From Deinococcus terrestris (GTDB lineage: Bacteria > Deinococcota > Deinococci > Deinococcales > Deinococcaceae): a stretch of DNA of 45,137 nucleotides. Of this stretch, positions 35,711 to 45,081 are shown piece after piece. The stretch's first letter is position 1; every line of letters starts with the position of its first letter. Made by a program: the position numbers and the translations under genes. Location of the stretch: contig NZ_WBSL01000015.1 of the NCBI RefSeq assembly GCF_009377345.1, forward strand, positions 1 through 45,137, read 5' to 3'. The notes under the pieces were generated by a model. That model had not been told where the DNA came from. It searched no databases and worked only from the letters and a program-made list of their open reading frames with translations.

Positions 35711-36010
35711 CTAGCGAGGTCTTCCATTCTGCCCGCGTCCTGCTAGGACGCGCTGGACGGCCTGCGCCCGGACGGGTGGCCTTCCGGCGAGAAGGTCCCG
35801 CTGGACTTGGGCGAGATCGTCCGGGCAGCCGAGGCGCGTGACCGTGCCGCGCGGCTGGGACGCCTTGCTCGCCAGTTCACGCCGCGAACCGTTGGCGGTC
35901 ACGGCCACCCGCTGGCAGCGCTCCCCGGAATGCGTGCGGCAGCTCGAGGGACGGGCCTGGTGTTTCGCCAGGGTACTGAAGGTGACGCTGCGAGAGTCAT
36001 CGCCCTCCAC
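35711..36010 (-). CDS. Doubtful small hypothetical protein
   Basis: This is a 99-residue frame starting GTG 36010. It contains HSGERCQRVAVTANGSRRELASK and QPRGTVTRLGCPDDLAQVQRDLLAGR, which reads like a small basic DNA- or RNA-binding protein and has better coding character than the opposite strand. No start signals were recognised. Otherwise the 565-base stretch 35682-36246 holds no clear gene; the AT-rich part at 36015-36085 could contain the promoter of the peptidase cassette. Confidence 0.25.
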   Translation of the reverse strand: MEGDDSRSVTFSTLAKHQARPSSCRTHSGERCQRVAVTANGSRRELASKASQPRGTVTRLGCPDDLAQVQRDLLAGRPPVRAQAVQRVLAGRGQNGRPR

Positions 36011-36246
36011 ATGTTGAGCACGTATTGGTCAAATTTTCTGCGTTTACGACTTTACTTTCTCGGGTTGGGAATAAGGCCTTTTGGGGACCGTATGCTGCAG
36101 CGGAGCGAGGAACCTTCTGCCATCCAGGTCCAGGGATGACCATCGTTGAGGAGCAGTGGGGGCCGTCCGGCCGAAGTTGTTCATCGTCCTTCGCAGTTCA
36201 ATGTGACCCGCCCACGCCGACGACCCAAGCCTTGAAGGTGGTGGAG

Positions 36247-36799
36247 ATGACACAACCGACCTGGGAGCATCTGAATCAACGTTTCTCTGCCCTTCTGGCC
36301 GCACCTCTCACTGCCCAGACCGCGCCGCAGTACCTGGAGGAGTGGAGGCAACTGAACCGCGCCATCTATCAGGCACGTGGCGAACTCATCCGCGCTTACT
36401 ACGCGCACTCGACCGATGCTCAGGCCAAGGAGAATCACGACCAGTTTGTCCGCGACCACTTCCCCAGGCTGAACGCGGCGTCCACTCAGTTTATTCAACG
36501 CCTCGCGGCGAGTGGCGTGGACTACCCGGCTACCTGGCAGCAGTTTATAGCCCACACACCCTCTGGGGCTCCGTCGGAGGAATTGCTGGCCCTGTTCGGG
36601 GAAGAGAATCAGTTGGGAAAGTCTTTCCAGCAGATTCGCGCCTCGACGGTGTACCGCGTAGATGGGGAAGAAGTTCAACCCGGTCAACTGGCCGCAAAAC
36701 TCCAGCACCCTGACCGTGAAGAGCGGCGCAAGGCTTACCTGGGATTAATCGGGAGCGAACATCAGAAGGATGACGAGCTCAACGAGCTGTTTGTCAAAC

Positions 36800-36822
<23 letters not shown>
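36247..36822 (+). pseudogene. M3-family oligoendopeptidase, N-terminal fragment (IS-interrupted)
   Basis: ATG 36247 (GGTGGTGGAG before it) starts MTQPTWEHLNQRF. The true gene part runs to 36799; the last eight codons to 36822 come from the inserted element. Residues 1-184 form the all-helical N-terminal region of PepF-type peptidases, including ATWQQFIAHTPSGAPSEELL and GEEVQPGQLAAKLQHPDREERRKAYLGL. The frame resumes at 37987 after the insertion. Removing 36800-37993 gives one uninterrupted frame of 550 codons, close to the usual 550-600 residues for the family. Confidence 0.85.
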
Positions 36823-37980
<1,158 letters not shown>

Positions 37981-37986
<6 letters not shown>

Positions 37987-39093
37987 GTCAAACTCCACGG
38001 TATCCGGACGCGCATCTCCCATCTCTGCGGGTTCAGAACCTATTACGAGTATGCCGTCAACAGAGGGCCGTTACACAACAAGGCCTATACACCAAATGAA
38101 GTTTTCGCATTCCGCGAGGCCATCAAGAAACATATCGTCCCCCTCTTCCTGGAACTCCGCCGAATCCGGAAGAGCTCTCTGGGAGTCCAGGAACTGCGGC
38201 CGTGGGACAACATGCTGAATCCTTTTGGGATCACGCCTATGGCGCAGTTCTCTGATGACGAAGACGTCCTTAACCGGACACAGCAGGTTCTGAACAGGCT
38301 TGATCCTGAACTTGGGACTCTCTTCGGCAATCTCAGGTCGGAGCAGCTTATAGATATAGAGTCACGCCCGGACAAGGCCAGAAACGGGTATTCGAGCATT
38401 CTGCCGGAGACGGAACAGCCCTTTGTCATTATGCACATAGGACCCAGGGCCTTTAATATACATCTTTTATTCCATGAGCTTGGCCATGCTTTACATTATG
38501 CAATGATGCCTAAAAATCAACCCTACGAGGTGTACGCAACTCCCTTGGAGTTTGCAGAATTTGTCTCTCAAACATTTGAAATAATCACAGTTCCTTTATT
38601 AAAGGAGTTCTTTAACAAGAAAGAATTGGGGGTTGTTGATTATCTCCTGTTAGAGCGTGTGTGTTTTGATATAATCAATACCTCTAAGTTGGATGAGTTT
38701 CAGGAGCGAATTTACAAGGAGGAGGCAGTTGATTCAAAGATTGTCTCCGAAATTTACGATGAAGTAGATGCCTCTTATCCAACAGGGGTCGAGTGGGGCG
38801 AGACGGCTTACCTCCGGCCGTACTTCTGGAAAAATTTGACACTCTTCAGCAGTCCATTTTATAGATTTGAGTATGGTGTGGCCTGGGTCGCGGCTCTCAA
38901 GTTCCAAGCGATGTATCAGGAAGACCCTCAACGCTCCCTCAATCGCTTCAAAGACTCCATGCGTCTTGGCTTCACCCGATCACCGCGGGAGTTGTTCCAA
39001 ACTGCGGGGATACATCTTGACTTTGGTGAAGAAACTCTCGCGCAGACGGCTCAAGAACTTCGAAGGCGTATGCTGGTCAGACAAACCAACTAA
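37981..39093 (+). pseudogene. M3-family oligoendopeptidase, catalytic C-terminal fragment
   Basis: After the IS, the peptidase frame continues from 37987. It contains the zinc motif HELGH (LLFHELGHALHYAMMP) and, about 25 residues later, FAEFVSQTFE, which supplies the third ligand Glu; the end (YGVAWVAALKFQAMYQEDP...FTRSPRELFQTAGI) matches M3 C-termini. The terminal repeat of the IS provides an in-frame ATG at 37981 (MSVKLHGIRTR), so a 370-residue catalytic fragment might still be made. GC content falls sharply between about 38440 and 38880, well below the window average, which suggests foreign origin. A 41-codon peptide gene follows after 19 bases. Confidence 0.85.
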
Positions 39094-39112
39094 CCGAAAG
39101 GTGGAGGTAGAA

Positions 39113-39238
39113 ATGAAGAACATGTTGCGTATCCTTCTGGTCATCCTCGTGACACTCGGTATGGCTTCGGCCATGAGTGGAGCCCCTGGCAATGCCCCGG
39201 ACGACACAGGTGGCAACGATTACGGTGTGATGAACTGA
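39113..39238 (+). CDS. 41-residue secreted peptide precursor
   Basis: ATG 39113 follows a strong ribosome-binding site (AAGGTGGAGG). The product has a textbook Sec signal peptide (basic KNMLR, hydrophobic ILLVILVTLGM, cleavage after ASA at residue 20). This leaves a 21-residue mature peptide rich in Gly, Asp, Asn and Pro, ending NDYGVMN. There are no cysteines and no bacteriocin leader. It lies 19 bases after an M3 oligoendopeptidase gene and 50 bases before a TPR-like protein gene on the same strand. The setting suggests an exported signal peptide, possibly trimmed by the peptidase and sensed by the TPR protein; this is inference only. Confidence 0.7.
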   Translation: MKNMLRILLVILVTLGMASAMSGAPGNAPDDTGGNDYGVMN

Positions 39239-39288
39239 TAAGCTGGACGTCGTTCAACTCCCGTCAAATCGAGACCACCAGGGCGACT

Positions 39289-41085
39289 GTGGCGCGTGGG
39301 GCATTTTTGCCTTCCGTGCCACAATACTCTTTTGACAAGCCCCCGAGGGATCAGGTGACTCTTGAACTTGATACAACTCTTGATCTGGCGAACTGGCCGG
39401 ATGTGCTCTCCTGGGCGGCAGAAGCTTCGGCGAGAGGGCACTCCCAGCTGGATATCGCCACTGCCTTCCTGTCGCAAGGCAGTGCCCTGGGGAATATCCG
39501 CGCTTTTACGCACTTGATGCGAGATCCCAGTTTCACCAAAGAACGGGGTCTCTCCATTCTCAAGGAAGCGTACACAACCACCACCGATCAGCTTGTGAAG
39601 ATCATTGTCCTCGTCACAGCGCATCACACCGGAGCTCGGGAAAGCTTACATTCCGGCGAGAGAAACGAGAAGACGAATAAAAGCGGAATGCAGATCCTGC
39701 AAGAGTACTTGCGAGATATTCAGGGAATGGGGCGCATAGGGATGCTGCCCCTGGAAGCCGAATACCGGATCTTTCATGCCATGCTGGTGACCGCCCTCAC
39801 CCTGAATGCCTCCCAGGATGTTCAACAACTGATCAGTCGGCTGATGGGCATTGCAGAAATTATTGGCCATAAGGAATTGACCAACCGCACCACAGACTTT
39901 TGCACCACAGCCCTGGTATCCACAAGCAACTACAGTGAGAGTATTGCCCTTGGAAGGCCGCAACTGCAGAAACCCCTTGTGCCGGGCATGCAGAGTTCCT
40001 ATGTGGGGGTCATCGTCGACATGGCGAATGCCTTTCTCCATATTGGGGCGTACAAGAAGTCAAGGCAGTTTCTCCAGGAAGGTCTGGAGAAGATTCCCAA
40101 CTCCTCCTCGCTTCTCGGTTACTTCCAATGGATCGAGGCGCAGTCCGGCCATCTCAGCCAGACAGAGGAACTGCCGAAGAACTGGGACCGGGTTGCCCGA
40201 TACGGATGGCAGATTGAGGCCTTTCGGGAACTGAGTCGCGCCCTGGCGGAAGGTCCACACCGCGCCCATCATCGGCGACAACACTTTCTGCGGATCGTGG
40301 AGATCACGAATGAAGGTGTGGACACCCGTCTGTCCCACGATTCGACGGTTGAACGGTGGCTGAGGGCGCGTGCTCGTCTGGGTTTGGGTGAATACTCGCT
40401 GGCCCGCAGTGAACTGAGCAGAGGAGAACCATGTCGACCGGAGGACCTGCTGCACCGGGCCTGGACCAACGCCTTGCATCTTGAACTGGGAATGACCGTT
40501 CTTCCCCAACTGCTCAAGCCCATGCAGGAACTGGAGGAGGAGGCGCGCCGGATCTATGCGGATCTTCAGAAGATCGAGCATGCCGACCCGGAAGGACTGA
40601 CGCAGCTCACCGCGCGGTGGATGCCCGCGGCAGTCGCCTACCTAGGACTGATGCCGGACGCCATTCCCGACTGCCGCAAAGCGCTGGAGAACGTCTTTCG
40701 GATCAAAGATCGCAAGAGTCGTTGGAGCATGACCGTCCTCCCCCCGGCACTCGCGCTGAGTTTGACGTTGGACGCCCTTGGACAGGAGTACCAGCCGGGC
40801 TTCAGCACCAACACGAACTACCAGTTGCGGCCCCTCAAACAGAAGGTTGGGGACGCGGAGGTCTGGGGTCCTGTCGTCGCTCCTGTCACTCTTGCCCTGG
40901 GGCTGTTAAGGGGGGGTTACCTTGATGCCGCCCGGGAGTGGCTGTCGGTCACCCGTATGGCGCCCGAAGCAAGGGGGGACTTGGGTGAGATCGCCGAGAA
41001 CATCCAGGTGTCGTTTAAGCAGGCGGCTCAAGGCGTCTTGTCGTTCCACCAACTTCTTCAAAGGCTGGAAGTACTCATGGTGTAG
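39289..41085 (+). CDS. TPR-like helical-repeat protein, candidate peptide receptor
   Basis: GTG 39289 is the first available start after the peptide gene. The 598-residue cytoplasmic protein is all helical, with repeat-like units: YVGVIVDMANAFLHIGAYKKSRQFLQEGLEKIPNSSSLLGYFQWIEAQSGHLSQ, WLRARARLGLGEYSLARSELSRGEPC, WMPAAVAYLGLMPDAIPDCRKALENVF, and LALGLLRGGYLDAAREWLSVTRM. There is no helix-turn-helix at the N-terminus, so it resembles Rap-type rather than PlcR-type members of the RRNPP peptide-sensor group in general layout, without clear family membership. It could equally be a scaffold. It is probably co-transcribed with the peptidase and peptide genes. GC content is below that of the flanking regions. 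Confidence 0.65.
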   Translation: MARGAFLPSVPQYSFDKPPRDQVTLELDTTLDLANWPDVLSWAAEASARGHSQLDIATAFLSQGSALGNIRAFTHLMRDPSFTKERGLSILKEAYTTTTDQLVKIIVLVTAHHTGARESLHSGERNEKTNKSGMQILQEYLRDIQGMGRIGMLPLEAEYRIFHAMLVTALTLNASQDVQQLISRLMGIAEIIGHKELTNRTTDFCTTALVSTSNYSESIALGRPQLQKPLVPGMQSSYVGVIVDMANAFLHIGAYKKSRQFLQEGLEKIPNSSSLLGYFQWIEAQSGHLSQTEELPKNWDRVARYGWQIEAFRELSRALAEGPHRAHHRRQHFLRIVEITNEGVDTRLSHDSTVERWLRARARLGLGEYSLARSELSRGEPCRPEDLLHRAWTNALHLELGMTVLPQLLKPMQELEEEARRIYADLQKIEHADPEGLTQLTARWMPAAVAYLGLMPDAIPDCRKALENVFRIKDRKSRWSMTVLPPALALSLTLDALGQEYQPGFSTNTNYQLRPLKQKVGDAEVWGPVVAPVTLALGLLRGGYLDAAREWLSVTRMAPEARGDLGEIAENIQVSFKQAAQGVLSFHQLLQRLEVLMV

Positions 41086-41123
41086 CTGGCAGAGACCCCA
41101 CCCCTCCCCCAACGCTTGACGGG

Positions 41124-41432
41124 CTACAGCCAGCGGCCAAGCCTAGTCGTGTTCTGAAGAACCTTGACGCGCTCGCTCAGAGGTATGTTTTTTGATTGCC
41201 GCATAGACTTGGAGGTGAGGGTTGCACCTCGCCGCGTCCACACTCCGGGCAACTCCACCTTTACGAAAGACGCCCCATGTCTCAGGGCCAGCCGCAACGT
41301 CTGGTCCTGTACGTCAGGCACCCCGGGCAGGGACCGCACGGCCGCGAACAGCAACCGCTCATCCCACGTAGGGTGTCCCGCTTTCGCAAGCGTCTCAGCC
41401 ACAGCCGGTAGCCAGGCGGCGGAACGAGGCAT
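41124..41432 (-). CDS. Doubtful hypothetical protein or gene remnant
   Basis: This 102-residue frame (SAAWLPAVAETLAKAG, then RLLFAAVRSLPGVPDVQDQTLRLALRHG) overlaps the end of the exonuclease remnant in another frame. It may be another decayed piece. No family recognised and no start signals. Confidence 0.3.
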   Translation of the reverse strand: MPRSAAWLPAVAETLAKAGHPTWDERLLFAAVRSLPGVPDVQDQTLRLALRHGASFVKVELPGVWTRRGATLTSKSMRQSKNIPLSERVKVLQNTTRLGRWL

Positions 41433-41689
41433 TCCACGCCACCAGTTCGCGGCCTCGCAGGAGCGGAACGATTTGGGGGTACACCTGGGGCCAGCTCGGC
41501 GCCGCCAACTCCTCGCCGGTGATGTCCTGCACCGCCTGCACCCCCTCGCTCACCGGCCCGAGCGGGCGAACCAGGGATTCAAACAGCACCTCGCCGGTAG
41601 GGGAGACCGGGGCGACTGAGGGTCACCTCGGCGTCCTCGTTGATCCCCGTCGTCTCAGTGTCCAGGCTCAGCCAGTGGTTCCGAGCCAC
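41395..41689 (-). pseudogene. DEDDh 3'-5' exonuclease-like remnant, frameshifted
   Basis: From GTG 41689 the frame reads HWLSLDTETTGINEDAEVT, the exonuclease motif I (DxE). It then runs to a stop. The continuation is in another frame: SPTGEVLFESLVRPLGPVSEGVQAV, then ELVAWNASFRRL, the counterparts of VLFxSLVRP and VAWNAxFD (motif II). The shift falls near 41610-41625. The later DEDDh motifs are missing. This is a broken, 3'-truncated gene. Confidence 0.6.
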
Positions 41690-41730
41690 GATCCCCCGCA
41701 GGGCAGCCTGCCCCTCAGCAGCCTGCTCGG

Positions 41731-42117
41731 AAACCCCGCCAGAGTCGCCAGCAAGCCCAGCGCCACCGTCGCCAGCGTCAGGACGGACACCACGTCGTTC
41801 GTCCGCAGGGTGGCCCGCGCCGTGTACAGGTCGAACGAGCCCAGCACCAGGGAGCGCGCACTCTCCAGGGAATCCACGGTGTGCTCGTACTCCACCGCCA
41901 ACGCCCGCAGGTGCCGCTCCGGTTCGTCGCCCACAAAGGCCACGAAGTCCGGCCGGGCCAGCGCGCTGTACACCCGGCGGTGGGACGTCAGCAACCGGCA
42001 GAGGTCCCCCACCTGCCCCGCAGCCGGGCCAGGTCCGCCAGCAGCTCCGATCCGACCGGCGCGGTCAGGGTGCGGGCGCGGTGGATCGCCCCCTCGCGCT
42101 CGTAATGGTAGTAGGAG
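41731..42117 (-). pseudogene. CorA-like magnesium transporter remnant
   Basis: Two frames together give a CorA-like stretch: YYHYEREGAIHRARTLTAPVGSELLADLARLRG in one, then LCRLLTSHRRVYSALARPDFVAF, LRALAVEYEHTVDSLESARSLVLGSFDLYTARATLRTNDVVSVLTLATVALGLLATLAGF in another, shifted near 42015-42025. The TNDVVxVLTxxTxxLxxLxxxAG part is the stalk-to-TM1 transition of CorA, but the GMN signature and TM2 are missing: the sequence goes straight into the exonuclease remnant. The 5' part of the gene is also missing. Confidence 0.6.
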
Positions 42118-42160
42118 TTGGGGGAAGGGGCACACAGCGCACGATCTCCTTCGGCCAAGC

Positions 42161-42988
42161 TCAGGCCGGGTACACGGGGAAGGCACTCCGAAGGGCTGCC
42201 AGAAGGGGTTTCTGGAGGACAGGGGCGGGAGGTGCCGCCACGGGTGCTTCACCCGGAAGCTGGGCGCCCAGGTGCGCGAACACCAGCAGGCTCCGCGCCA
42301 CCTGGACGGCGAAGGCCGCCACCACGGTGCGCGGTCGCCCGGACAGGGGCCGCCAGAGGGCTTCCAACTCGCCCAACCAGGTGGTCAGGTCCGGCGGGGT
42401 GACCTCGGGACGGCGGAGCAGGAGAAACGCCGCCAGGGCGAGGCGGTCCTCCTCCCACTGGGTGGGCAGCGCGGGCAGGTCACGCAGGCGCGCGGTCAGG
42501 GTCGCCAGCACGGCGAGTAACTCCACACGGGTCAGGGCGGGATGCTGGGCCAGCCGCGCGGCCACGTCCGCCCCATGCGCCAGAGCGTGCAACCATCCCA
42601 GCCCGTCCACCCAGTCCCGCAGGTCACGCTCCTGGACGTACCACCTGGCCCACGCCCCCTGCCAGGTGCGGAGGGACGCCGCCCCCAGACGCCGCACACG
42701 GGCATCCCGGGCGAGCACCTCGGCCAACACTAGGGCCGCGAAGGACCGGGCCTGCACCTCGGGGGCGGCGAGCAGGTGACTGGCCCGCTCCCCCACGTCC
42801 TCCAGGTACTCGTCCAACCGCCCGGAGGTCAGCCACGTCGCCAGAGCGGCGTAGGCCCACTCGTCCCGTGCCGTGGCCTCCGGCGAGGCCAGCAGCGTGA
42901 AGGCCGCACCGACGAGCGAGGGAAGATCGGCGCCGTCCGGCAGGGTGAACCCGGCCTTCCTCAGCGCGTCCCAATCGACTAGGTTCAT
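42161..42988 (-). CDS. DUF2785 domain-containing protein
   Basis: ATG 42988 is chosen (GGGAGGCTGAAGGTC before it) over an upstream in-frame start at 43024. The 275-residue helical protein has the DUF2785 signature DWVDGLGWLHALAHGADVAARLAQHPALT, in which GWxHAxAHGAD is the conserved core, after a helical N-terminal half with DEWAYAALATWLTSGRLDEYL. The C-terminal segment ends LLAALRSAFPVYPA. Function of the family is not established. The downstream remnants on the same strand are separated by about 43 bases. Confidence 0.8.
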   Translation of the reverse strand: MNLVDWDALRKAGFTLPDGADLPSLVGAAFTLLASPEATARDEWAYAALATWLTSGRLDEYLEDVGERASHLLAAPEVQARSFAALVLAEVLARDARVRRLGAASLRTWQGAWARWYVQERDLRDWVDGLGWLHALAHGADVAARLAQHPALTRVELLAVLATLTARLRDLPALPTQWEEDRLALAAFLLLRRPEVTPPDLTTWLGELEALWRPLSGRPRTVVAAFAVQVARSLLVFAHLGAQLPGEAPVAAPPAPVLQKPLLAALRSAFPVYPA

Positions 42989-43501
42989 GACCTTCAGCCT
43001 CCCATGTTGGCCTTCAACTGTCATCGCCCCGCTTGAGGAAACACGCTTTTAATGACCTGCACGGTCACCGCCACATCAGAAGCAGCCCATTCCCGATCTG
43101 CGGAGAGCGTGGGCAGGCCGAGGCGTTGTGTCAGGCGAGGCGGGACCAATCACTGAGGAAAAACCCAGCGCCGCGCGTCACCCGAAGAGGTCGGGTTGCC
43201 TTCGACTGGCGGGAGGTGCCCGAGGACGTGGGCGTGAGCGTGCCGAGCGGAGGCGGGTCCGTCCGGCCACGCCCCAGCCCGAGGAGCCCAGGCCCGTCGT
43301 CCCCTCTCTGCCCGGACCATGAGCTTCGGATGAGTCAGCGGAAGAGGTTCTTCGGCCTGCGGCTCAGGCTGGTGGAGAAGTTGCTGAACTTCAGCGCACC
43401 GAAAAGCCCATCCCCGCACCGGTACCCAGCGGCATACTTCCCCTCCAATGAACGGGAAGGGGGGCGTCCACCTTCTGAAAAACGGACGTGCGAGCGGGTT
43501 G

Positions 43502-43536
43502 GGTGTCGGCTCCCGACTGGTTCGAGTCCAGTCACC
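43502..43536 (+). other. tRNA 3'-half-like structure
   Basis: GGTG (43502-43505) pairs with CACC (43533-43536). Inside are a TCGG-CTC-CCGA hairpin (43506-43516), placed like the variable arm of a class II tRNA, and CTGG-TTCGAGT-CCAG (43517-43531), which is a consensus T arm. No matching acceptor 5' strand, D arm or anticodon arm is found upstream, so this is at most a tRNA fragment. Confidence 0.35.
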
Positions 43537-43546
43537 TGCCCCCGTC

Positions 43547-43577
43547 GAAAGCGAGAACCGCTGAGGTTCTTGCTTTC
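43547..43577. terminator. Strong hairpin, possible terminator
   Basis: GAAAGCGAGAACC (43547-43559) and GGTTCTTGCTTTC (43565-43577) form a 13-base stem with one G-T mismatch and a five-base loop. It could end the LRR-protein transcript (minus strand, stop at 43709) or a plus-strand RNA containing the tRNA-like structure. No long T run is present on either side. Confidence 0.45.
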
Positions 43578-43708
43578 ATCCTTCGTTCTCTCTCGGTACG
43601 GGCGCCTGCCTGATGGTCCACGACTTGCCGGAGGCCGACCGCTTCCGGGGCCGGTTGACCAGGCGTCCGGCGTGTGCAGAGCAGCCACTTCGAGCGTTGC
43701 AGGCCAGC

Positions 43709-44677
43709 TCAGGCGTACACGAGGCAGCCCCGCGCCTTGAGCCGCTCGAACACCGGGGGCAACTCCGTCAGCCGGTTCCACCGAACGTCCAGCTTTTCCA
43801 GGTTGGGCAGGAAGGCCAGGGCCTCGGGCAGGGTGGACAGAGCATTCGCCCGGAGGTCCAGAAAGCGCAACTGCGTCAACTTCCCGACGGACTGCGGGAG
43901 GGCCGTGAGCTGGTTGAAGCGCAGGTCGAGTTCTGCAAGGGCCACGAGATCACCGAGGCTCTCCGGGAGGGTGACGAGTTGATTGCCTTGCAGCATGACC
44001 TTCTCCAGACGCGCGCACCTCCTCAGGGCTTCGGGCAGGTGCTGGAGTTGGTTTTTCATGACGTGCAGCTCTCGAAGCTGGCTGCAATCGCCGAGGGCGT
44101 CGGGCAGCGAGGTCAAGGCATTGTTGTATGCGCGGAACTCGACGAGGCTCTCCAGTTCGCCGAGCCACTCGGGCAGGGCCGTGAAGGTGTTGTCCGTGAT
44201 GTTCAGGTACGCCAGGTGGCTCAGATGCCGAATGGAGGCGGGGAGACGGGTCAGCCGGTTGTTGCTGAGATAAAGGAACTCCAGCTTTGGGAGGGAGGCG
44301 AAGACCTCGGGCAGCGCCTCCAGCCGGTTGTGGCCCAGGTCGAGCATGCCCAATTCGGTCAACCGCCCGAGGTCCTCGGAAAGCTCTTCGAGGTGGTTGC
44401 CGGACAGGTTGAGCGTGTGCAGCCGCGTGAACTCCCACAGCCAGGCCGGCACATCCGCCAGGTCATTGTCGTACACGCTGAACACTCGGGCGTCCACGCA
44501 GCGCCGCAGGGTCTCCGGCAACGCCTTCAGGTGCGAGCTGTTAAGATTAATATGGTCGGTCACGAATTCCGGTTGAGCCTGGAGGGCGGCCAGCAAGTCG
44601 TGGCCCCGGTGATGTGGGGTGTGCTGATGCAGGAGTGAGGTCATTGAGGGAGGGGCTGGGGAGGTCGAGCGGGACAT
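43709..44677 (-). CDS. Leucine-rich repeat (LRR) protein
   Basis: ATG 44677 gives a 322-residue protein; the open frame extends to 44839 but overlaps another coding remnant. About twelve LRRs of 23 residues are visible with the pattern LxxLxLxxNxLxxLPxxLxxL, e.g. LHTLNLSGNHLEELSEDLGRL, LEFLYLSNNRLTRLPASIRHL, LRFLDLRANALSTLPEALAFL. This is the bacterial/plant-type (LP-containing) LRR class that makes a curved protein-binding surface. There is no signal peptide and no attached kinase or effector domain. A short N-terminal helix pair (HHRGHDLLAALQAQPEF) precedes the repeats. In-frame Met at 44644 is an alternative start. Partner unknown. Confidence 0.85.
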   Translation of the reverse strand: MSRSTSPAPPSMTSLLHQHTPHHRGHDLLAALQAQPEFVTDHINLNSSHLKALPETLRRCVDARVFSVYDNDLADVPAWLWEFTRLHTLNLSGNHLEELSEDLGRLTELGMLDLGHNRLEALPEVFASLPKLEFLYLSNNRLTRLPASIRHLSHLAYLNITDNTFTALPEWLGELESLVEFRAYNNALTSLPDALGDCSQLRELHVMKNQLQHLPEALRRCARLEKVMLQGNQLVTLPESLGDLVALAELDLRFNQLTALPQSVGKLTQLRFLDLRANALSTLPEALAFLPNLEKLDVRWNRLTELPPVFERLKARGCLVYA

Positions 44678-44777
44678 GGGCCACTGTACCCGACGGTCGG
44701 GAGACGCTGGGCGCAGTTGAGCGGCAGCTCTGGATGACACACGCCGGTCGAGAACCCTTTCGCCACCAAAAGTTTGT

Positions 44778-45038
44778 TCACGTTCTTGGAGAAAAACAAC
44801 GTTCGGTGTGAGACTCCTCGGGCTTACGTGGCAAGGCATGGAGGTAGCGCCGTGCAGCCGCGTCGCTTCGCAGTTCCACGACAGACAGATGCGGGAACGT
44901 GCGGAGTTGTTCCAGTTGCTGCTGTGCCAGCTTCGGGAACGCCCAGATGAACGACAGGAACTCGCGGTTCAGGGGCTCACGCCCGAGGTCCTTCCGGTCC
45001 GGTCGGCGATGGTAATGCTCCAGGAAATCCTTCCAAAA
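44778..45038 (-). pseudogene. 5'-truncated remnant of an unknown gene
   Basis: An 86-codon frame with no start codon ends at 44778. It reads FLEHYHRRPDRKDLGREPLNREFLSFIWAFPKLAQQQLEQLRTFPHLSVVEL and on, with good coding character and a coherent helical pattern. Its upstream part is lost right next to the IS3-type element at the right edge, so the insertion or a related deletion probably removed the rest. No family recognised. Confidence 0.4.
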
Positions 45039-45081
45039 TCACCCGCCCCCTTGCGAGGGTCGGGCACACTGGAGGGAAAGT

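Larger units (their letters stand above)
42989..43708. other. 720-base stretch without a convincing gene
   Basis: Several open frames cross this GC-rich stretch but none has good start signals or a recognisable product. It contains a tRNA T-arm-like structure (43502-43536) followed directly by a strong hairpin (43547-43577), so it may hold a non-coding RNA or a tRNA remnant. Confidence 0.45.

Noticed and set aside
43033..43740. 235-codon plus-strand frame
   Set aside because: It has no domain, crosses the hairpin and tRNA-like structure, and ends inside the LRR gene on the opposite strand.
43335..43781. 148-codon minus-strand frame over the tRNA-like structure
   Set aside because: It overlaps the end of the LRR gene and contains the VTGLEPVGSR-type phrase that arises from translating tRNA-like sequence.
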